The position numbers were made by a program, and so were the translations under genes. A DNA stretch of 64,000 nt, taken from positions 153,092 to 217,091 of the forward strand of contig NZ_RSCL01000003.1 in NCBI RefSeq assembly GCF_003991905.1, written 5' to 3'. Every line of letters begins with the position of its first letter. Positions within the stretch are counted from its first letter, which is position 1. The notes beneath the pieces are model-generated. The model saw only the letters and a program-made list of their open reading frames with translations, was not told the origin of the DNA and ran no database searches. Source of the DNA: Dulcicalothrix desertica PCC 7102 (GTDB taxonomy: Bacteria; Cyanobacteriota; Cyanobacteriia; Cyanobacteriales; Nostocaceae). Below are positions 27,937 through 37,257 of this stretch, piece after piece.

Positions 27937-30525
27937 TTACAACCAATTACCAATCAAAATGAACGGCGCCCAATTAGCGGGGTGAGTATATTTACCTTCA
28001 ATTAAAGCTATTTGAGCAGCTTGCAATGCTTCTGCTTTGCTAATATTACGATTACTGGACAGTTTCTCATAGAATACCTTTGCTATTTCGGCAGTTGGAG
28101 CGTCAGGAATTGACCATAGTGAAGCTAAAGCACTTCTGGCGCCTGCTTGTATTGCAACACCAGCCAATCCTAGTGTAGCACGCTCGTCTCCTCTTGCGGT
28201 TTTACACGCTGTTAATGTTAATAATTCTAATTGTTTATTATTCCTGGTAACACGACGAATCTTTTGTTCTAATTGGTTAAAGTTCAACGTTTTATTTTGA
28301 CGCGACATCAACTCTTTCTCTCCTGTAATAATATAAGTTTCTTCAGGTTCGGCGCCAAATTCTCCGTGTGTGGCAATATGAATAATTGGATAGCTTTGCT
28401 TTTTCAGTTCTGCTTCTAAACGACTTGCTGTAAATTCAGCATTAAGTAGCTTTTTACCAGGTATTTTTTCCAAAATAGCATTAAGTTCATTAGGTACATC
28501 ATCTAAACCTGGAATTACAGCGTTTCTATCTTTGAGAAAAGCGTCTTCACTCAACCCTAATGCTAATATCTTTAAATTTTGACGATTTAAAGGTCTGATA
28601 TCAGTTAGGTTTAAACCAGGAATTGTGGCAATGGCATATTTCTGAATCAGATATTTTTTACTTACACTATCATATAGTGCAGCCATTGGCACGCTTCGCA
28701 AAACACCGTCTTGGCTAAATACTAGCGTTTTAATCTCTTCCGGTTTCAAAAACTCCTCAAAAGGTTTAATTAACCAGTTATATATATCCCCTGCTAACGT
28801 GCTATCAAATTCATCATTATCACGAATAGCTTCTAAACCTTTGCGAAACTCATTAATTTTATTGTTAAATTCTTGACGAGCGACAGGAATAGAGCTATAC
28901 CTATTTTCTCCTCCCGGAAGTGTAAGAATAACTGCAGTCTTATTATTCAAAACAACTGTATTAATAAAAGCAGTTTTGGAGCTTTTATCAGCTATTTCAT
29001 TAATGCTTTCTGTTTGAATCGGTACAATAATACAGTCATCACCGAAGTAATTTTGTAATTCCGCTAGTTTTAACGAGTCAATAGTTCTAAGAATGTAGGT
29101 GAAATTATTGCTTTTATTTTTATTCTCTTTTGACGCAACTGATTTACTCACCGTTTGAATTGGTTGCTCAGTACTTAGTCTTAATGCTACTAATTCCCGA
29201 TATATTGGTTCAACTGTATCACGAAAGTCTAATTGAATATCTCGGTTTGCGGTTAAAAAGTCACTGCGAATGCTTTCTAGGGTTTTGACTGCTTGGTCGT
29301 AAACTGATATTGCTTCGCTAGTTTTTCCCTGTGCTTTTAAAATGCGTGCTGCTTGCCACTCCCATAAATATAGACTATCTTGTGCTTTCAAGCTTTTTTC
29401 GGCGGCAAGTCTTGCAGTTCTCGTTATTTCCATTGCTTTTGGGTAGTCTTGCTGACACTCATATATATGACCTAGTTCTCCTAATGCAAAAGACTCCGCA
29501 CGAAAATCTTGAAGACGTTGACCAATATTAACTGCTTGCAAAAGTAATTCGGTTTTTTGTAAAGACGGTGCCGGACAAGTTATTCTAGATACTGCATCAA
29601 TAGGAGGTTGCAGCAAGTTTGCGAGGTTAATAGTAGCGTAAACGCGCGCTCGTGTTTCTGGTAATTTATCTAGCAGGTTAATTGCTTCAAGCAAACTAGT
29701 TTTAGCTTTGGCTGTCTCATTATTGCGGTAATATAAGGGAATTATCCTTTGTAAAGAGCGCACAATTCCCAAAACATTATTTTGAGTACGAACAATTTCG
29801 AGATTTTGTTGCAGGTAATTAATCGCTTTGCTGTCTTCCTCCTGAGCATCGTTAATAAACGTTGTCCCATCATCTCCTGAAGATGTTACTGAATTTGCCT
29901 GTCGATACTTAACTTGAGCAAGACTGATATGGACATTTCCTAAACCATTTAAAACACCACTCAAGATTGATTTTGGCAAACCTATATTTTTTAGCTTTTG
30001 CGCTTTTTGTAAACTTTGCTCTAAGTAACTAACCGATACTTTATAATCTCCTGCAAGTCTATATGCATCACCCAACGCTCCCATTGCAGCAATTTCGCCA
30101 ATTTCATCTTTGAAAGAGCGTGCTATTTCTATACTACTATCACTGTCACATTTCTTTTCTGTGTCAGGATTACATAACAGTTCAATCGCGTTTCTTGGTT
30201 GTCCTAATCTACTGTACACCTGTGCTTGTTCGATTTTAAGGCGCCCGACTTGCTTATTATTTCCAGCTTGACGGTAATAAGTTATGACTTTTGCCCATTC
30301 TTGAATAGCTTCTTCAAGCTTACCAACTTGCGAATACCCACGTGCTAGGTTTTCTCGTTGGATGATGTTACTTGCATCACGAGACTGCGCTGCTACAAAT
30401 TGCCCGATTGATATCTGCTTAGTACTTAATGATACATTATTAATTAAAAGTAAAAATGTTATAGTAAGCAAAAATAAGGCTTTTTGCCAGCTATTAGAAG
30501 TTTTTTTGCGTTTTTTACTTGTCAT
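27937..30525 (-). CDS. TPR-repeat protein with C-terminal CHAT (caspase-like) domain
   Basis: An 862-residue protein with an N-terminal hydrophobic segment (about 15-32), multiple TPR-like helical repeats (about 50-450) and a CHAT domain (about 560-860). Both catalytic residues are present: His in IHIATHGEF (about 717) and Cys in LTLTACKTARGD (about 772), followed by GLAGVAIQAGARSALASLW. It probably acts as a protease outside the cytoplasm or tethered to the membrane. The genes on either side are DUF928 and a two-partner secretion system, a recurrent cyanobacterial grouping. It starts 182 bp from the divergent TpsA gene. Confidence 0.9.
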   Translation of the reverse strand: MTSKKRKKTSNSWQKALFLLTITFLLLINNVSLSTKQISIGQFVAAQSRDASNIIQRENLARGYSQVGKLEEAIQEWAKVITYYRQAGNNKQVGRLKIEQAQVYSRLGQPRNAIELLCNPDTEKKCDSDSSIEIARSFKDEIGEIAAMGALGDAYRLAGDYKVSVSYLEQSLQKAQKLKNIGLPKSILSGVLNGLGNVHISLAQVKYRQANSVTSSGDDGTTFINDAQEEDSKAINYLQQNLEIVRTQNNVLGIVRSLQRIIPLYYRNNETAKAKTSLLEAINLLDKLPETRARVYATINLANLLQPPIDAVSRITCPAPSLQKTELLLQAVNIGQRLQDFRAESFALGELGHIYECQQDYPKAMEITRTARLAAEKSLKAQDSLYLWEWQAARILKAQGKTSEAISVYDQAVKTLESIRSDFLTANRDIQLDFRDTVEPIYRELVALRLSTEQPIQTVSKSVASKENKNKSNNFTYILRTIDSLKLAELQNYFGDDCIIVPIQTESINEIADKSSKTAFINTVVLNNKTAVILTLPGGENRYSSIPVARQEFNNKINEFRKGLEAIRDNDEFDSTLAGDIYNWLIKPFEEFLKPEEIKTLVFSQDGVLRSVPMAALYDSVSKKYLIQKYAIATIPGLNLTDIRPLNRQNLKILALGLSEDAFLKDRNAVIPGLDDVPNELNAILEKIPGKKLLNAEFTASRLEAELKKQSYPIIHIATHGEFGAEPEETYIITGEKELMSRQNKTLNFNQLEQKIRRVTRNNKQLELLTLTACKTARGDERATLGLAGVAIQAGARSALASLWSIPDAPTAEIAKVFYEKLSSNRNISKAEALQAAQIALIEGKYTHPANWAPFILIGNWL

Positions 30526-30707
30526 GATGCGTTTTACTGTAATTTGATTGACTTATTTATTGAAGTCGATTTAAACAGATTTTGATACTTAACGAAAATT
30601 TTACTTTACTTGAAGAATTTAATCGGGTATATTTACTAATAATCATTAACACAATACTTTGTCAACACAGAAAGTCTTTAAAATCCTTCCTTAATAAACT
30701 GATAACC

Positions 30708-33464
30708 GTGAAAATAAATATCTGGATGCAATGGGGGATAACTTGTTGCTTGTTTTGCCTAGAGACACCAAAATCTGTCTTTGCTCAAAGCAGTAATATT
30801 ATTCCTGATACAACTTTGGGTGTAGAAAGTTCTATAGTCATACCTTTTGATACTCTCGGTTTACCAATAGACACAATTAACGGTGGAGCAGTTCGAGGTG
30901 TGAATCTGCTTCATAGCTTTGAAGAATTTAATGTTAGTGAGGGACGTAGTGCTTACTTTTTTAGTTCAAGTGCTGATATTCAGAATATTTTGGCAAGGGT
31001 GACAGGTAGAAATGCATCATCAATTTTGGGAACTTTAGGGACACTAGAAAACATCAACGGTGCGATTTATCGTTCGAGTGCAAACTTATTTTTAATGAAT
31101 CCGAATGGAATTATTTTCGGTGAAAACGCGCGTTTAGATTTAGCAGGTTCGTTTGTTGCGACTACTGCAAACGCAGTTGAGTTTGGCAACGAAGGAGTAT
31201 TTAGTACTTCTACTCCACAAGTTCCTCAACTTTTAACGGTAAATCCTTCAGCTTTACTATTGAACCAAATTCCGGCGCCTATCATCAATAAATCCAGAGC
31301 AGCAAATAGTGTAATTTCATCATTTGTAGAAGGACTACGAGTAGAGAGTAAGAACTTAGTACTGTTAGGGGGAGATATTAACTTTGATGGAGGAGTGGTA
31401 AATGCTTTTGGGGGAAAAGTTGAAGTAGCAGGATTAGCAGGGGTTTCCAAGGTAGGTTTAGATGTAAACGGGAATAATATCGATTTGAAATTTCCTGAAA
31501 ACATTCGCTATTCAAATATTTCACTCGATAATAATGCTAGTATAATTAATGGGGGGAATGCTGGAAGCGAAATCAAAATATTGGGCAATCAAGTCACACT
31601 TAACAATGGTTCTCAGATTGTTGGAGTGACTACAGGAAATCAAACAGGTAAACCAGTTTCCATCCAAGCATCTAAGTTAAATATCTCTAATGAGTCTAGT
31701 GTAGTTGCAAGTACGCAAGGTTCAGGAAGTAGCGGTGATATTTTAATTAACGCAGAGACTTTGAATATTCAAAATACAGCTATTCTGAGTAATTTAAGTT
31801 CAAATGGCGGAAACACTGGCAAAATTAAGATAGAAGCAAACGATGTCAACTTAGACAATATTGCTGTAATTGGTATTCTTTCATTAGTTACAGCCAGTAA
31901 CATAGATAAAACGTCTGGTGGTAACATTGAGATTGACGCTAAATCTATAAATATACAAAATTCCAGTGGAATAAATAACAGTAGTTTTTTAGGACAGGGA
32001 GTTCCAGGGAATGTAACGCTAACGACAGATTCGATAAATTTATCGAACAGCATAATTTCTGCAACTTCACTGAGTACAGCTTCTGGGGGTAATATTGTGA
32101 TTGATACTCAAAATTTGAATATCAACAGTGGAGGTCAAATAAATAATAGTAGTGTTGACCCTGTAAATCCTGATTTTATTAATTATGTTCAACGAGCCAT
32201 AGTTAGTTTTGACCCAACATTACAGGAAAGAGTACTAGGAGTTTTCCAAAGTTGGGTCAATAGTGACGCGAATGTAAGCAATTTTGGAGAGGGTAATTCC
32301 GGAAATATTGATATTCGTGCAGAAAAATCAATCGTGTTGAGTGGAACTTCACCGACTGGCGCCCTTAATACTATATCAACAGAAACGTTTGGTAGAGGAA
32401 AAGCGGGAAATTTAACTTTAACCACCAGTTCGTTAACTATAACCGATGGGGGAATTTCTACACAAACATCAGGCGCCGGGGATGGGGGAACTCTAAATGT
32501 CAGTGCTGCTAAAATCAACTTGGCAGGGGTTCGTAACCGTAACGGAGAAATTTTCCGCAGTGGTTTACTAACTTCCACAACTAGTAACGGCGCCGCAGGA
32601 AATGCGATTATAAATGCAGGAGACTTGAGCATTAGTGACGGAGCAGAAATAGCAGCTTCGACTTCTGGAACAGGAAAAGCAGGGGATATCATTATAAATG
32701 CATCGGGTGTAGAGTTAAATCGCAATGTTCGGATATTAGCTTCCAGTACAGGTTCGGGTACAGCAGGAAATATAAATTTAACTACTACAGGAAGAATAAG
32801 AGCAACAGACAGTAATATTCAAACATCTTCTCTTAATTCATCTGGAGGCAAAATAGATATAGCAGCAGAAAGAATATTGCTTTTTGGAGACAGCAATATA
32901 CAAACCAATGTATTTACAGGTGCTGGGGGTGGGGGAGATATAACTCTCACCGCTAACTATATTATTGCGCTTAACGATAGTGATATTTTATCTTTCGCGC
33001 GCGATGGTAAAGGTGGAGACATCAGATTTAACACCCTTGGATTTTTCTCTTCTCCCTTATATCGTCCCAATCAAGCAACAAATGCCATACAGGCTTTAAA
33101 TACTAACAACCGTGTTGATGTAAATGCAAGCGGCGCCGTTTCTGGAACAGTTAGCGGTATTCGCGATATCAGCTTTCTGCAAAATAGTCTGGGTGAATTA
33201 CCACAAAATCTTGTCGATACAAATGCACTGTTAGCAAATAGCTGTATTGCGCGACGTAATAATGAAGAAAACGGTACTTTCTTTGTTACAGGTTCAGGAG
33301 GATTACCCGAACGTCCAGGTGATGCTCCAATATCAGATTTTAGTATTAGTAATACTGCCGCGACAACAGGCGCCGTTTCCACATGGAAAATAGGTGATTC
33401 AATAGTGGAACCATCGGGAGTTTATAGACTCCCTAACGGAAAAAGAATTTTAACTAAATGTTAA
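30708..33464 (+). CDS. Two-partner secretion exoprotein TpsA (filamentous hemagglutinin N-terminal domain)
   Basis: A large repetitive exoprotein, 918 residues from the GTG at 30708; an in-frame TTG at 30582 would add 42 residues before the signal peptide, which is less likely. The signal peptide ends near KSVFAQS. The TPS domain is clear: SSIVIPFDTLGLPIDTINGG, NLLHSFEEFNV, NLFLMNPNGIIFGENARLDL. The remainder is a beta-helix of GN-rich repeats (GGNIEIDAKSINIQNS, GKAGDIIINASG, GSGTAGNINLTTTG). Its partner transporter TpsB follows 30 bp downstream. It is probably secreted to the cell surface as an adhesin-like fibre. Confidence 0.9.
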   Translation: MKINIWMQWGITCCLFCLETPKSVFAQSSNIIPDTTLGVESSIVIPFDTLGLPIDTINGGAVRGVNLLHSFEEFNVSEGRSAYFFSSSADIQNILARVTGRNASSILGTLGTLENINGAIYRSSANLFLMNPNGIIFGENARLDLAGSFVATTANAVEFGNEGVFSTSTPQVPQLLTVNPSALLLNQIPAPIINKSRAANSVISSFVEGLRVESKNLVLLGGDINFDGGVVNAFGGKVEVAGLAGVSKVGLDVNGNNIDLKFPENIRYSNISLDNNASIINGGNAGSEIKILGNQVTLNNGSQIVGVTTGNQTGKPVSIQASKLNISNESSVVASTQGSGSSGDILINAETLNIQNTAILSNLSSNGGNTGKIKIEANDVNLDNIAVIGILSLVTASNIDKTSGGNIEIDAKSINIQNSSGINNSSFLGQGVPGNVTLTTDSINLSNSIISATSLSTASGGNIVIDTQNLNINSGGQINNSSVDPVNPDFINYVQRAIVSFDPTLQERVLGVFQSWVNSDANVSNFGEGNSGNIDIRAEKSIVLSGTSPTGALNTISTETFGRGKAGNLTLTTSSLTITDGGISTQTSGAGDGGTLNVSAAKINLAGVRNRNGEIFRSGLLTSTTSNGAAGNAIINAGDLSISDGAEIAASTSGTGKAGDIIINASGVELNRNVRILASSTGSGTAGNINLTTTGRIRATDSNIQTSSLNSSGGKIDIAAERILLFGDSNIQTNVFTGAGGGGDITLTANYIIALNDSDILSFARDGKGGDIRFNTLGFFSSPLYRPNQATNAIQALNTNNRVDVNASGAVSGTVSGIRDISFLQNSLGELPQNLVDTNALLANSCIARRNNEENGTFFVTGSGGLPERPGDAPISDFSISNTAATTGAVSTWKIGDSIVEPSGVYRLPNGKRILTKC

Positions 33465-33494
33465 TGAAGTGTAATTAGTGGAAAGCATCATCAA

Positions 33495-35219
33495 ATGTTG
33501 AATATTCATATTGTACAAAAAGTAGCTGTATTGAGTTTACTAGGAATAACTTTATCAAACAGTAAAATATTAGCTCAATCAACTCCACCGAGTGGAATAA
33601 CCATCCCAGAAAACACACAAGAACGCATAGAACAAACAATACCCACACCTCCTGAGTCACCCTTACCACCTAGCACAACAGAAGAGTCTCCCACACCACC
33701 ATTACAAACACCACCAAAAAATCAGCCATCACCACCAACTCCAACAACCGAGCAATTCAAAATAAAAGATATAATACCCATAGGGAATACTGTATTAAAA
33801 GCAGAAATTAATCAACTAATTCAAGAGTATAAAAAAAAGCAGCAAATCTCTTTTGAAGAGTTAATTACTCTTAGAACTAGCATTACTCAACTATATATAG
33901 ATAATGGTTATACAACATCAGGCGCCTTTATATTAAACGACCAAATAATCGATAATGGTATAATTAAAATACAAATAGTAGAAGGTAGGCTAGAGAGCGT
34001 ACAAATAAATGGACTTAAACGGTTAGAAGACCCATATATACGCAATCGTCTTAAACGTGCAACAGGCATACCATTAAATCAAAAACGTTTAGAAGAAGCT
34101 TTACAATTGCTACAAATTGACCCAATTATACAACGAGTCAACGCCGAATTACTTGCTGGTAGTAGTCCTGGTTTAAATGTACTGCGAGTTCAGGTAGAAG
34201 AGGCGCCTGCGTTACGTGCCGGAATAGTATACGCTAATAATCAATCGCCAAGCATTGGTTCTAATCAAGCTAGTCTATTTGTAGCACATGATAATTTTAC
34301 AGGTTATGGCGACCAAATCAGCCTAGAATATGGTTTTACAGAAGGTTTGGATATATATAATATTAGCTACAAAGTGCCAGTTAATTCACTAGATGGAACT
34401 TTGAGAGTAAGTTATAGTAACAATAATAGTAAGATTATAGAAAGTCCATTTAACGAGTTAGGAATTCGTAGCGACTCCGAGACATTATCTTTTAGTTATC
34501 GTCAACCAATAGTCAAAAAAACGCAAACAGAGCTTGCTCTTGGTATAGATTTTGACGTGCGTCGTAGTCAAACTTATTTATTAGATAATATACCATTTTC
34601 TTTCTCAGAGGGGCCAGAAAATGGAGAATCTAGAGTATCAGCAATTCGTTTTTTCCAAGACTGGACAAAACGTAGCGCAACACAAGTATTATCAGCACGT
34701 TCACAATTTAGTTTTGGAATCGATGCTTTTGATGCGACAGTGAACAATACAGGAGCTGATGGACGTTTCTTTTCGTGGTTAGGGCAATTTCAATGGGTAC
34801 AGCAAGTATCACCAAGAATTTTGTTAATCACGCGCATTGATGGTCAATTAACTCCAGACTCACTGTTATCTTTAGAAAAATTTAGCATAGGAGGCGCCGA
34901 AACAGTGAGAGGGTATCGGCAAAATCAACTTGTAGCAGATAATGGAATATTAGGCACCATCGAATTACGTATACCAATAACAAGAAATCCAAGCACATTA
35001 CAAATAAGACCATTTTTTGAAATAGGAACTGGATGGAATAACCGTGGAGATAACCCAGACCCAAATTTAATAGCTAGTCTTGGTTTAGGTTTAGACTGGC
35101 AAGCGATACCAGGTTTAAATCTAAGTCTCGATTATGGTATTCCCTTAGTTGGTATAACAGATAAAGGCGATTCTTTACAAGATAACGGACTAAACTTTTC
35201 CCTACGCTATCAAATTTAA
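33495..35219 (+). CDS. Two-partner secretion transporter TpsB (ShlB/FhaC family)
   Basis: A 574-residue outer-membrane protein with a signal peptide (about 1-30), a Pro/Thr-rich spacer (about 31-85), POTRA domains (about 88-245; FKIKDIIPIGNTVL, YIDNGYTTSGAFI, IVEGRLESVQINGLKRL) and a C-terminal 16-strand barrel. GGAETVRGYRQNQLVADNG (about 466-484) carries the VRGY/F motif of the L6 loop conserved in the Omp85/TpsB superfamily. It exports the TpsA protein encoded just upstream. Its end overlaps a DUF2085 remnant on the other strand by 4 bp. Confidence 0.92.
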   Translation: MLNIHIVQKVAVLSLLGITLSNSKILAQSTPPSGITIPENTQERIEQTIPTPPESPLPPSTTEESPTPPLQTPPKNQPSPPTPTTEQFKIKDIIPIGNTVLKAEINQLIQEYKKKQQISFEELITLRTSITQLYIDNGYTTSGAFILNDQIIDNGIIKIQIVEGRLESVQINGLKRLEDPYIRNRLKRATGIPLNQKRLEEALQLLQIDPIIQRVNAELLAGSSPGLNVLRVQVEEAPALRAGIVYANNQSPSIGSNQASLFVAHDNFTGYGDQISLEYGFTEGLDIYNISYKVPVNSLDGTLRVSYSNNNSKIIESPFNELGIRSDSETLSFSYRQPIVKKTQTELALGIDFDVRRSQTYLLDNIPFSFSEGPENGESRVSAIRFFQDWTKRSATQVLSARSQFSFGIDAFDATVNNTGADGRFFSWLGQFQWVQQVSPRILLITRIDGQLTPDSLLSLEKFSIGGAETVRGYRQNQLVADNGILGTIELRIPITRNPSTLQIRPFFEIGTGWNNRGDNPDPNLIASLGLGLDWQAIPGLNLSLDYGIPLVGITDKGDSLQDNGLNFSLRYQI

Positions 35220-35404
35220 TCACTACCTTCTATTTTAGCCGCAAAACTTCTGAACCGTGCAATATAGGCATAGTAAAAAAATCGCATGCGAACCCAGTAA
35301 TCAGACCAAACGGTGCCGTTCCAACCGTACTGACTCAACCAGTAAAAACCTTTCCCATTACCCAGTTGATACGTAACTCTATTATCTAAAATAGCGTCTT
35401 GCAT
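35216..35404 (-). pseudogene. Internally deleted copy of the DUF2085 gene at 37229
   Basis: The 62-residue frame starts like the intact gene (MQDAIL against MQGAIL), then jumps to KGFYWLSQYGWNG, identical to residues about 102-115 of the intact protein, and then drifts out of similarity. About 85 residues of the middle, including all early membrane helices, are gone. Sequence similarity between the copies continues upstream of the start (AGCTCAAGAG) and includes the ATGTGAACCA palindrome. Confidence 0.85.
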
Positions 35405-35462
35405 AGCTCAAGAGTAAAAATTTTAATCAATTGTAACAATATTGTAATATATTTTAACACAG

Positions 35463-35487
35463 AAATGTGAACCATTGGTTCACATTT
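35463..35487. promoter_or_regulatory. Palindrome ATGTGAACCA-N-TGGTTCACAT, copy 1
   Basis: A 25-bp palindrome with 12-bp arms (AAATGTGAACCA) around one central base. It lies 59 bp upstream of the DUF2085 remnant. Copies 2 and 3 are at 36650 and 37833. The size and symmetry suit a dimeric repressor site; no regulator gene for it is seen in the window. Confidence 0.75.
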
Positions 35488-35492
35488 TGCAC

Positions 35493-35621
35493 GTACCTCA
35501 CATCTTGCACCAGGCTTAGAAACCGGGCTTCTTGACAAAAATATCGCTATAAACCACTAATTTATCGTAAAGAAGCCCGGTTTATTTTGGCTTGTTGAGA
35601 ATGCTGCAAGATGTAAGGTAC
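35493..35621. repeat. 129-bp nested inverted-repeat element (MITE-like)
   Basis: The outer arms GTACCTCACATCTTGCA (35493-35509) and TGCAAGATGTAAGGTAC (35605-35621) match with one mismatch. Inside them AGAAACCGGGCTTCT (35518-35532) pairs with AGAAGCCCGGTTTA (35571-35584). It carries no gene and lies between the DUF2085 remnant and a small secreted-protein gene. Confidence 0.75.
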
Positions 35622-35663
35622 CCTCAAATATAACAATATTGTAAGTCCTGTTTTTACTCAGTC

Positions 35664-35942
35664 TCACTGATGGGTTTTAGAACTAGTTGAAGTATTTTGC
35701 GGTTCCCCAGTCTGAGGTTCTGGTGTGGGTACAGGTGTTGGTGTTAGTGCTGGTGTTGGTGATGTGTCTGTATTGTTAGATTGGCAATCTCTATTGTTTG
35801 ATTGAACAGTAGCACATAAGCCACGTTTGAACATTTCATCGAGTATTTTTTGGACTTCTATTGCTTGGCTTTTTTGTGGAATGGCAAATATTCCCAATCC
35901 AAGACACAATAACGTAGTAATTAATGCTGCTTTATTCATCAT
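35664..35942 (-). CDS. Small secreted protein with Pro/Thr-rich tail
   Basis: A 92-residue protein with a clear signal peptide (KAALITTLLCLGLGIFA, cleavage probably after SQA at about 28), a short core with two Cys (RGLCATVQSNNRDC) and a repetitive tail of Thr-Pro pairs (TPALTPTPVPTPEP). No family is recognised. It could be a cell-wall or surface protein. The signal peptide and even codon pattern make it likely real. Confidence 0.6.
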   Translation of the reverse strand: MMNKAALITTLLCLGLGIFAIPQKSQAIEVQKILDEMFKRGLCATVQSNNRDCQSNNTDTSPTPALTPTPVPTPEPQTGEPQNTSTSSKTHQ

Positions 35943-36012
35943 TAAAGTTAACCAAATTTAGTAATATGGGAAGGGGAAAGACGTGAAAGCCTTGTCTTTG
36001 CCCCTGAACTGA

Positions 36013-36453
36013 CTATCTACCAATGGGGATAATGTATGAGCTAGAGCAACCGGAAGCAACAGGATTAACGAATGACAAATTAACTTTGTCTTTGAATACT
36101 TCTACTGGTACTTGGTAGTTAAGAGTAAAAGCTCCATGATGATTGGTTACAGTTTGGGTGAGAATTCGTTGCTCTGTCCTTTTGCTGAACTCGTGATAGA
36201 AACTTTCTTGAACTAACACAGGTGTGTTGGCAACTGGGTGTCCATTTTGCCGAACTTCAAAACGAATAGAGAGGTTTGCACCGCGAGGATATCGAGAGCT
36301 GTTTGGCTGAATAGTTAAATTGCACCTGTTACTTCGAGCAACAGCAGGGTTGATTGTTAATTGGCTAAGAATAGCAGCTACAGGTAAAGCTAGAAGAGTA
36401 GTTAGGGCAATAGAAGCTGAACGACGATTCATGGTTAAGTCCTTATTTTTCAT
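36013..36453 (-). CDS. Secreted protein with an Ig-like domain, uncharacterised
   Basis: A 146-residue protein. After the signal peptide (about 8-40; ALTTLLALPVAAILSQ, AVARS) comes one domain of about 105 residues with a beta-sandwich pattern: GANLSIRFEVRQNGHPVANT, then GAFTLNYQVPV. This resembles bacterial Ig-like or transthyretin-like folds. Two Cys (CNLTIQ and SGCSSSY) could form a disulfide joining the ends. The first internal ATG, at MNRRSAS, is an alternative start. Function unknown. Confidence 0.65.
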   Translation of the reverse strand: MKNKDLTMNRRSASIALTTLLALPVAAILSQLTINPAVARSNRCNLTIQPNSSRYPRGANLSIRFEVRQNGHPVANTPVLVQESFYHEFSKRTEQRILTQTVTNHHGAFTLNYQVPVEVFKDKVNLSFVNPVASGCSSSYIIPIGR

Positions 36454-36649
36454 GTACTCAAGAAACCAGTTTTTATCGAAATGCTTATCCGGTAAAGGTT
36501 TCTGCTTAATTAATAGACTAAAAGTTTAGCCAGAATAAATGTCATCTCTTTCTGCCAAAAAAATTACAGTTTTATGCAACGACATCAAAGCTGAGTACTG
36601 TTACGTATACAAAACAAAACTTAAAGCTAGTTGTATTAAATCTAATAAG

Positions 36650-36670
36650 ATGTGAACCATTGGTTCACAT
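36650..36670. promoter_or_regulatory. Palindrome ATGTGAACCA-N-TGGTTCACAT, copy 2
   Basis: Same 21-bp core as at 35463 and 37833, here 179 bp before the MAPEG start and 196 bp before the start of the secreted-protein gene on the other strand. It could serve either gene. Confidence 0.7.
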
Positions 36671-36748
36671 TTTAGTTACGGTGCCAGAGCCAATCTAAGT
36701 AAATATTAGTTAAATAAATTACTTTCCATCAAAATACAATCTCCTTAA

Positions 36749-36763
36749 CGGGGGAAACCCCCG
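36749..36763. repeat. CGGGGG-AAA-CCCCCG hairpin of a cyanobacterial intergenic repeat
   Basis: A perfect 6-bp GC stem with a 3-base loop, followed by GCACGGAGGTGGCTCCCC, another short inverted repeat. Elements of this shape are frequent in Nostocales intergenic DNA. It lies about 85 bp before the MAPEG gene. Confidence 0.6.
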
Positions 36764-36849
36764 CACGGAGGTGGCTCCCCAACCTACAACTGTTGCTAGA
36801 TTATTTTTAAAGTTAATATTGAATATAGTTGAAATAGAGTTACATAATA

Positions 36850-37257
36850 ATGTTAAATATGTTTGCTTGGACAAGTCTTGTTACAACTCTTACGCTTCTG
36901 GTTTATTTGGTATTAACGATAAATGTTGGTAGAGCGAGAGCTAAATATAAAGTACCAGTACCGCAAATGAGTGGAGACGCAAATTTCGAGCGAGTATTGC
37001 GTGTACAGCAAAATACTTTAGAGCAATTAATTTTCTTTTTACCAAGTTTATGGTTGTTTTCTTTTTATGTTAGCCCTTTATGGGGAGCTATTATCGGCGC
37101 CGTTTGGCTGGTTGGTCGTATAGTTTACGCTTGGGGATATTACCAAGCAGCAGAAAAACGGACGCTTGGTTTTGGGATAAGCTCTCTTTCGGGTATGGTT
37201 TTACTTGTTGGCGCCATTATTGGTATAGTTACAAAACTTGTTTCTGGTGGAGTATAG
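36850..37257 (+). CDS. MAPEG family membrane protein
   Basis: A 135-residue protein with four hydrophobic helices (about 4-24, 60-78, 80-98, 112-130). The MAPEG signature is visible: FERVLRVQQNTLEQLIFFLP (about 46-65) and GRIVYAWGYY. MAPEG proteins are trimeric membrane enzymes, often glutathione-dependent transferases or peroxidases. Its 3' end overlaps the converging DUF2085 gene by 29 bp, so each transcript is antisense to the other's end. Confidence 0.88.
   Translation: MLNMFAWTSLVTTLTLLVYLVLTINVGRARAKYKVPVPQMSGDANFERVLRVQQNTLEQLIFFLPSLWLFSFYVSPLWGAIIGAVWLVGRIVYAWGYYQAAEKRTLGFGISSLSGMVLLVGAIIGIVTKLVSGGV

Noticed and set aside
32189-32725. 178-residue antisense protein inside the TpsA gene
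   Set aside because: It mirrors the Gly/Asn/Thr-rich repeats of TpsA on the other strand and has no start signal or family.
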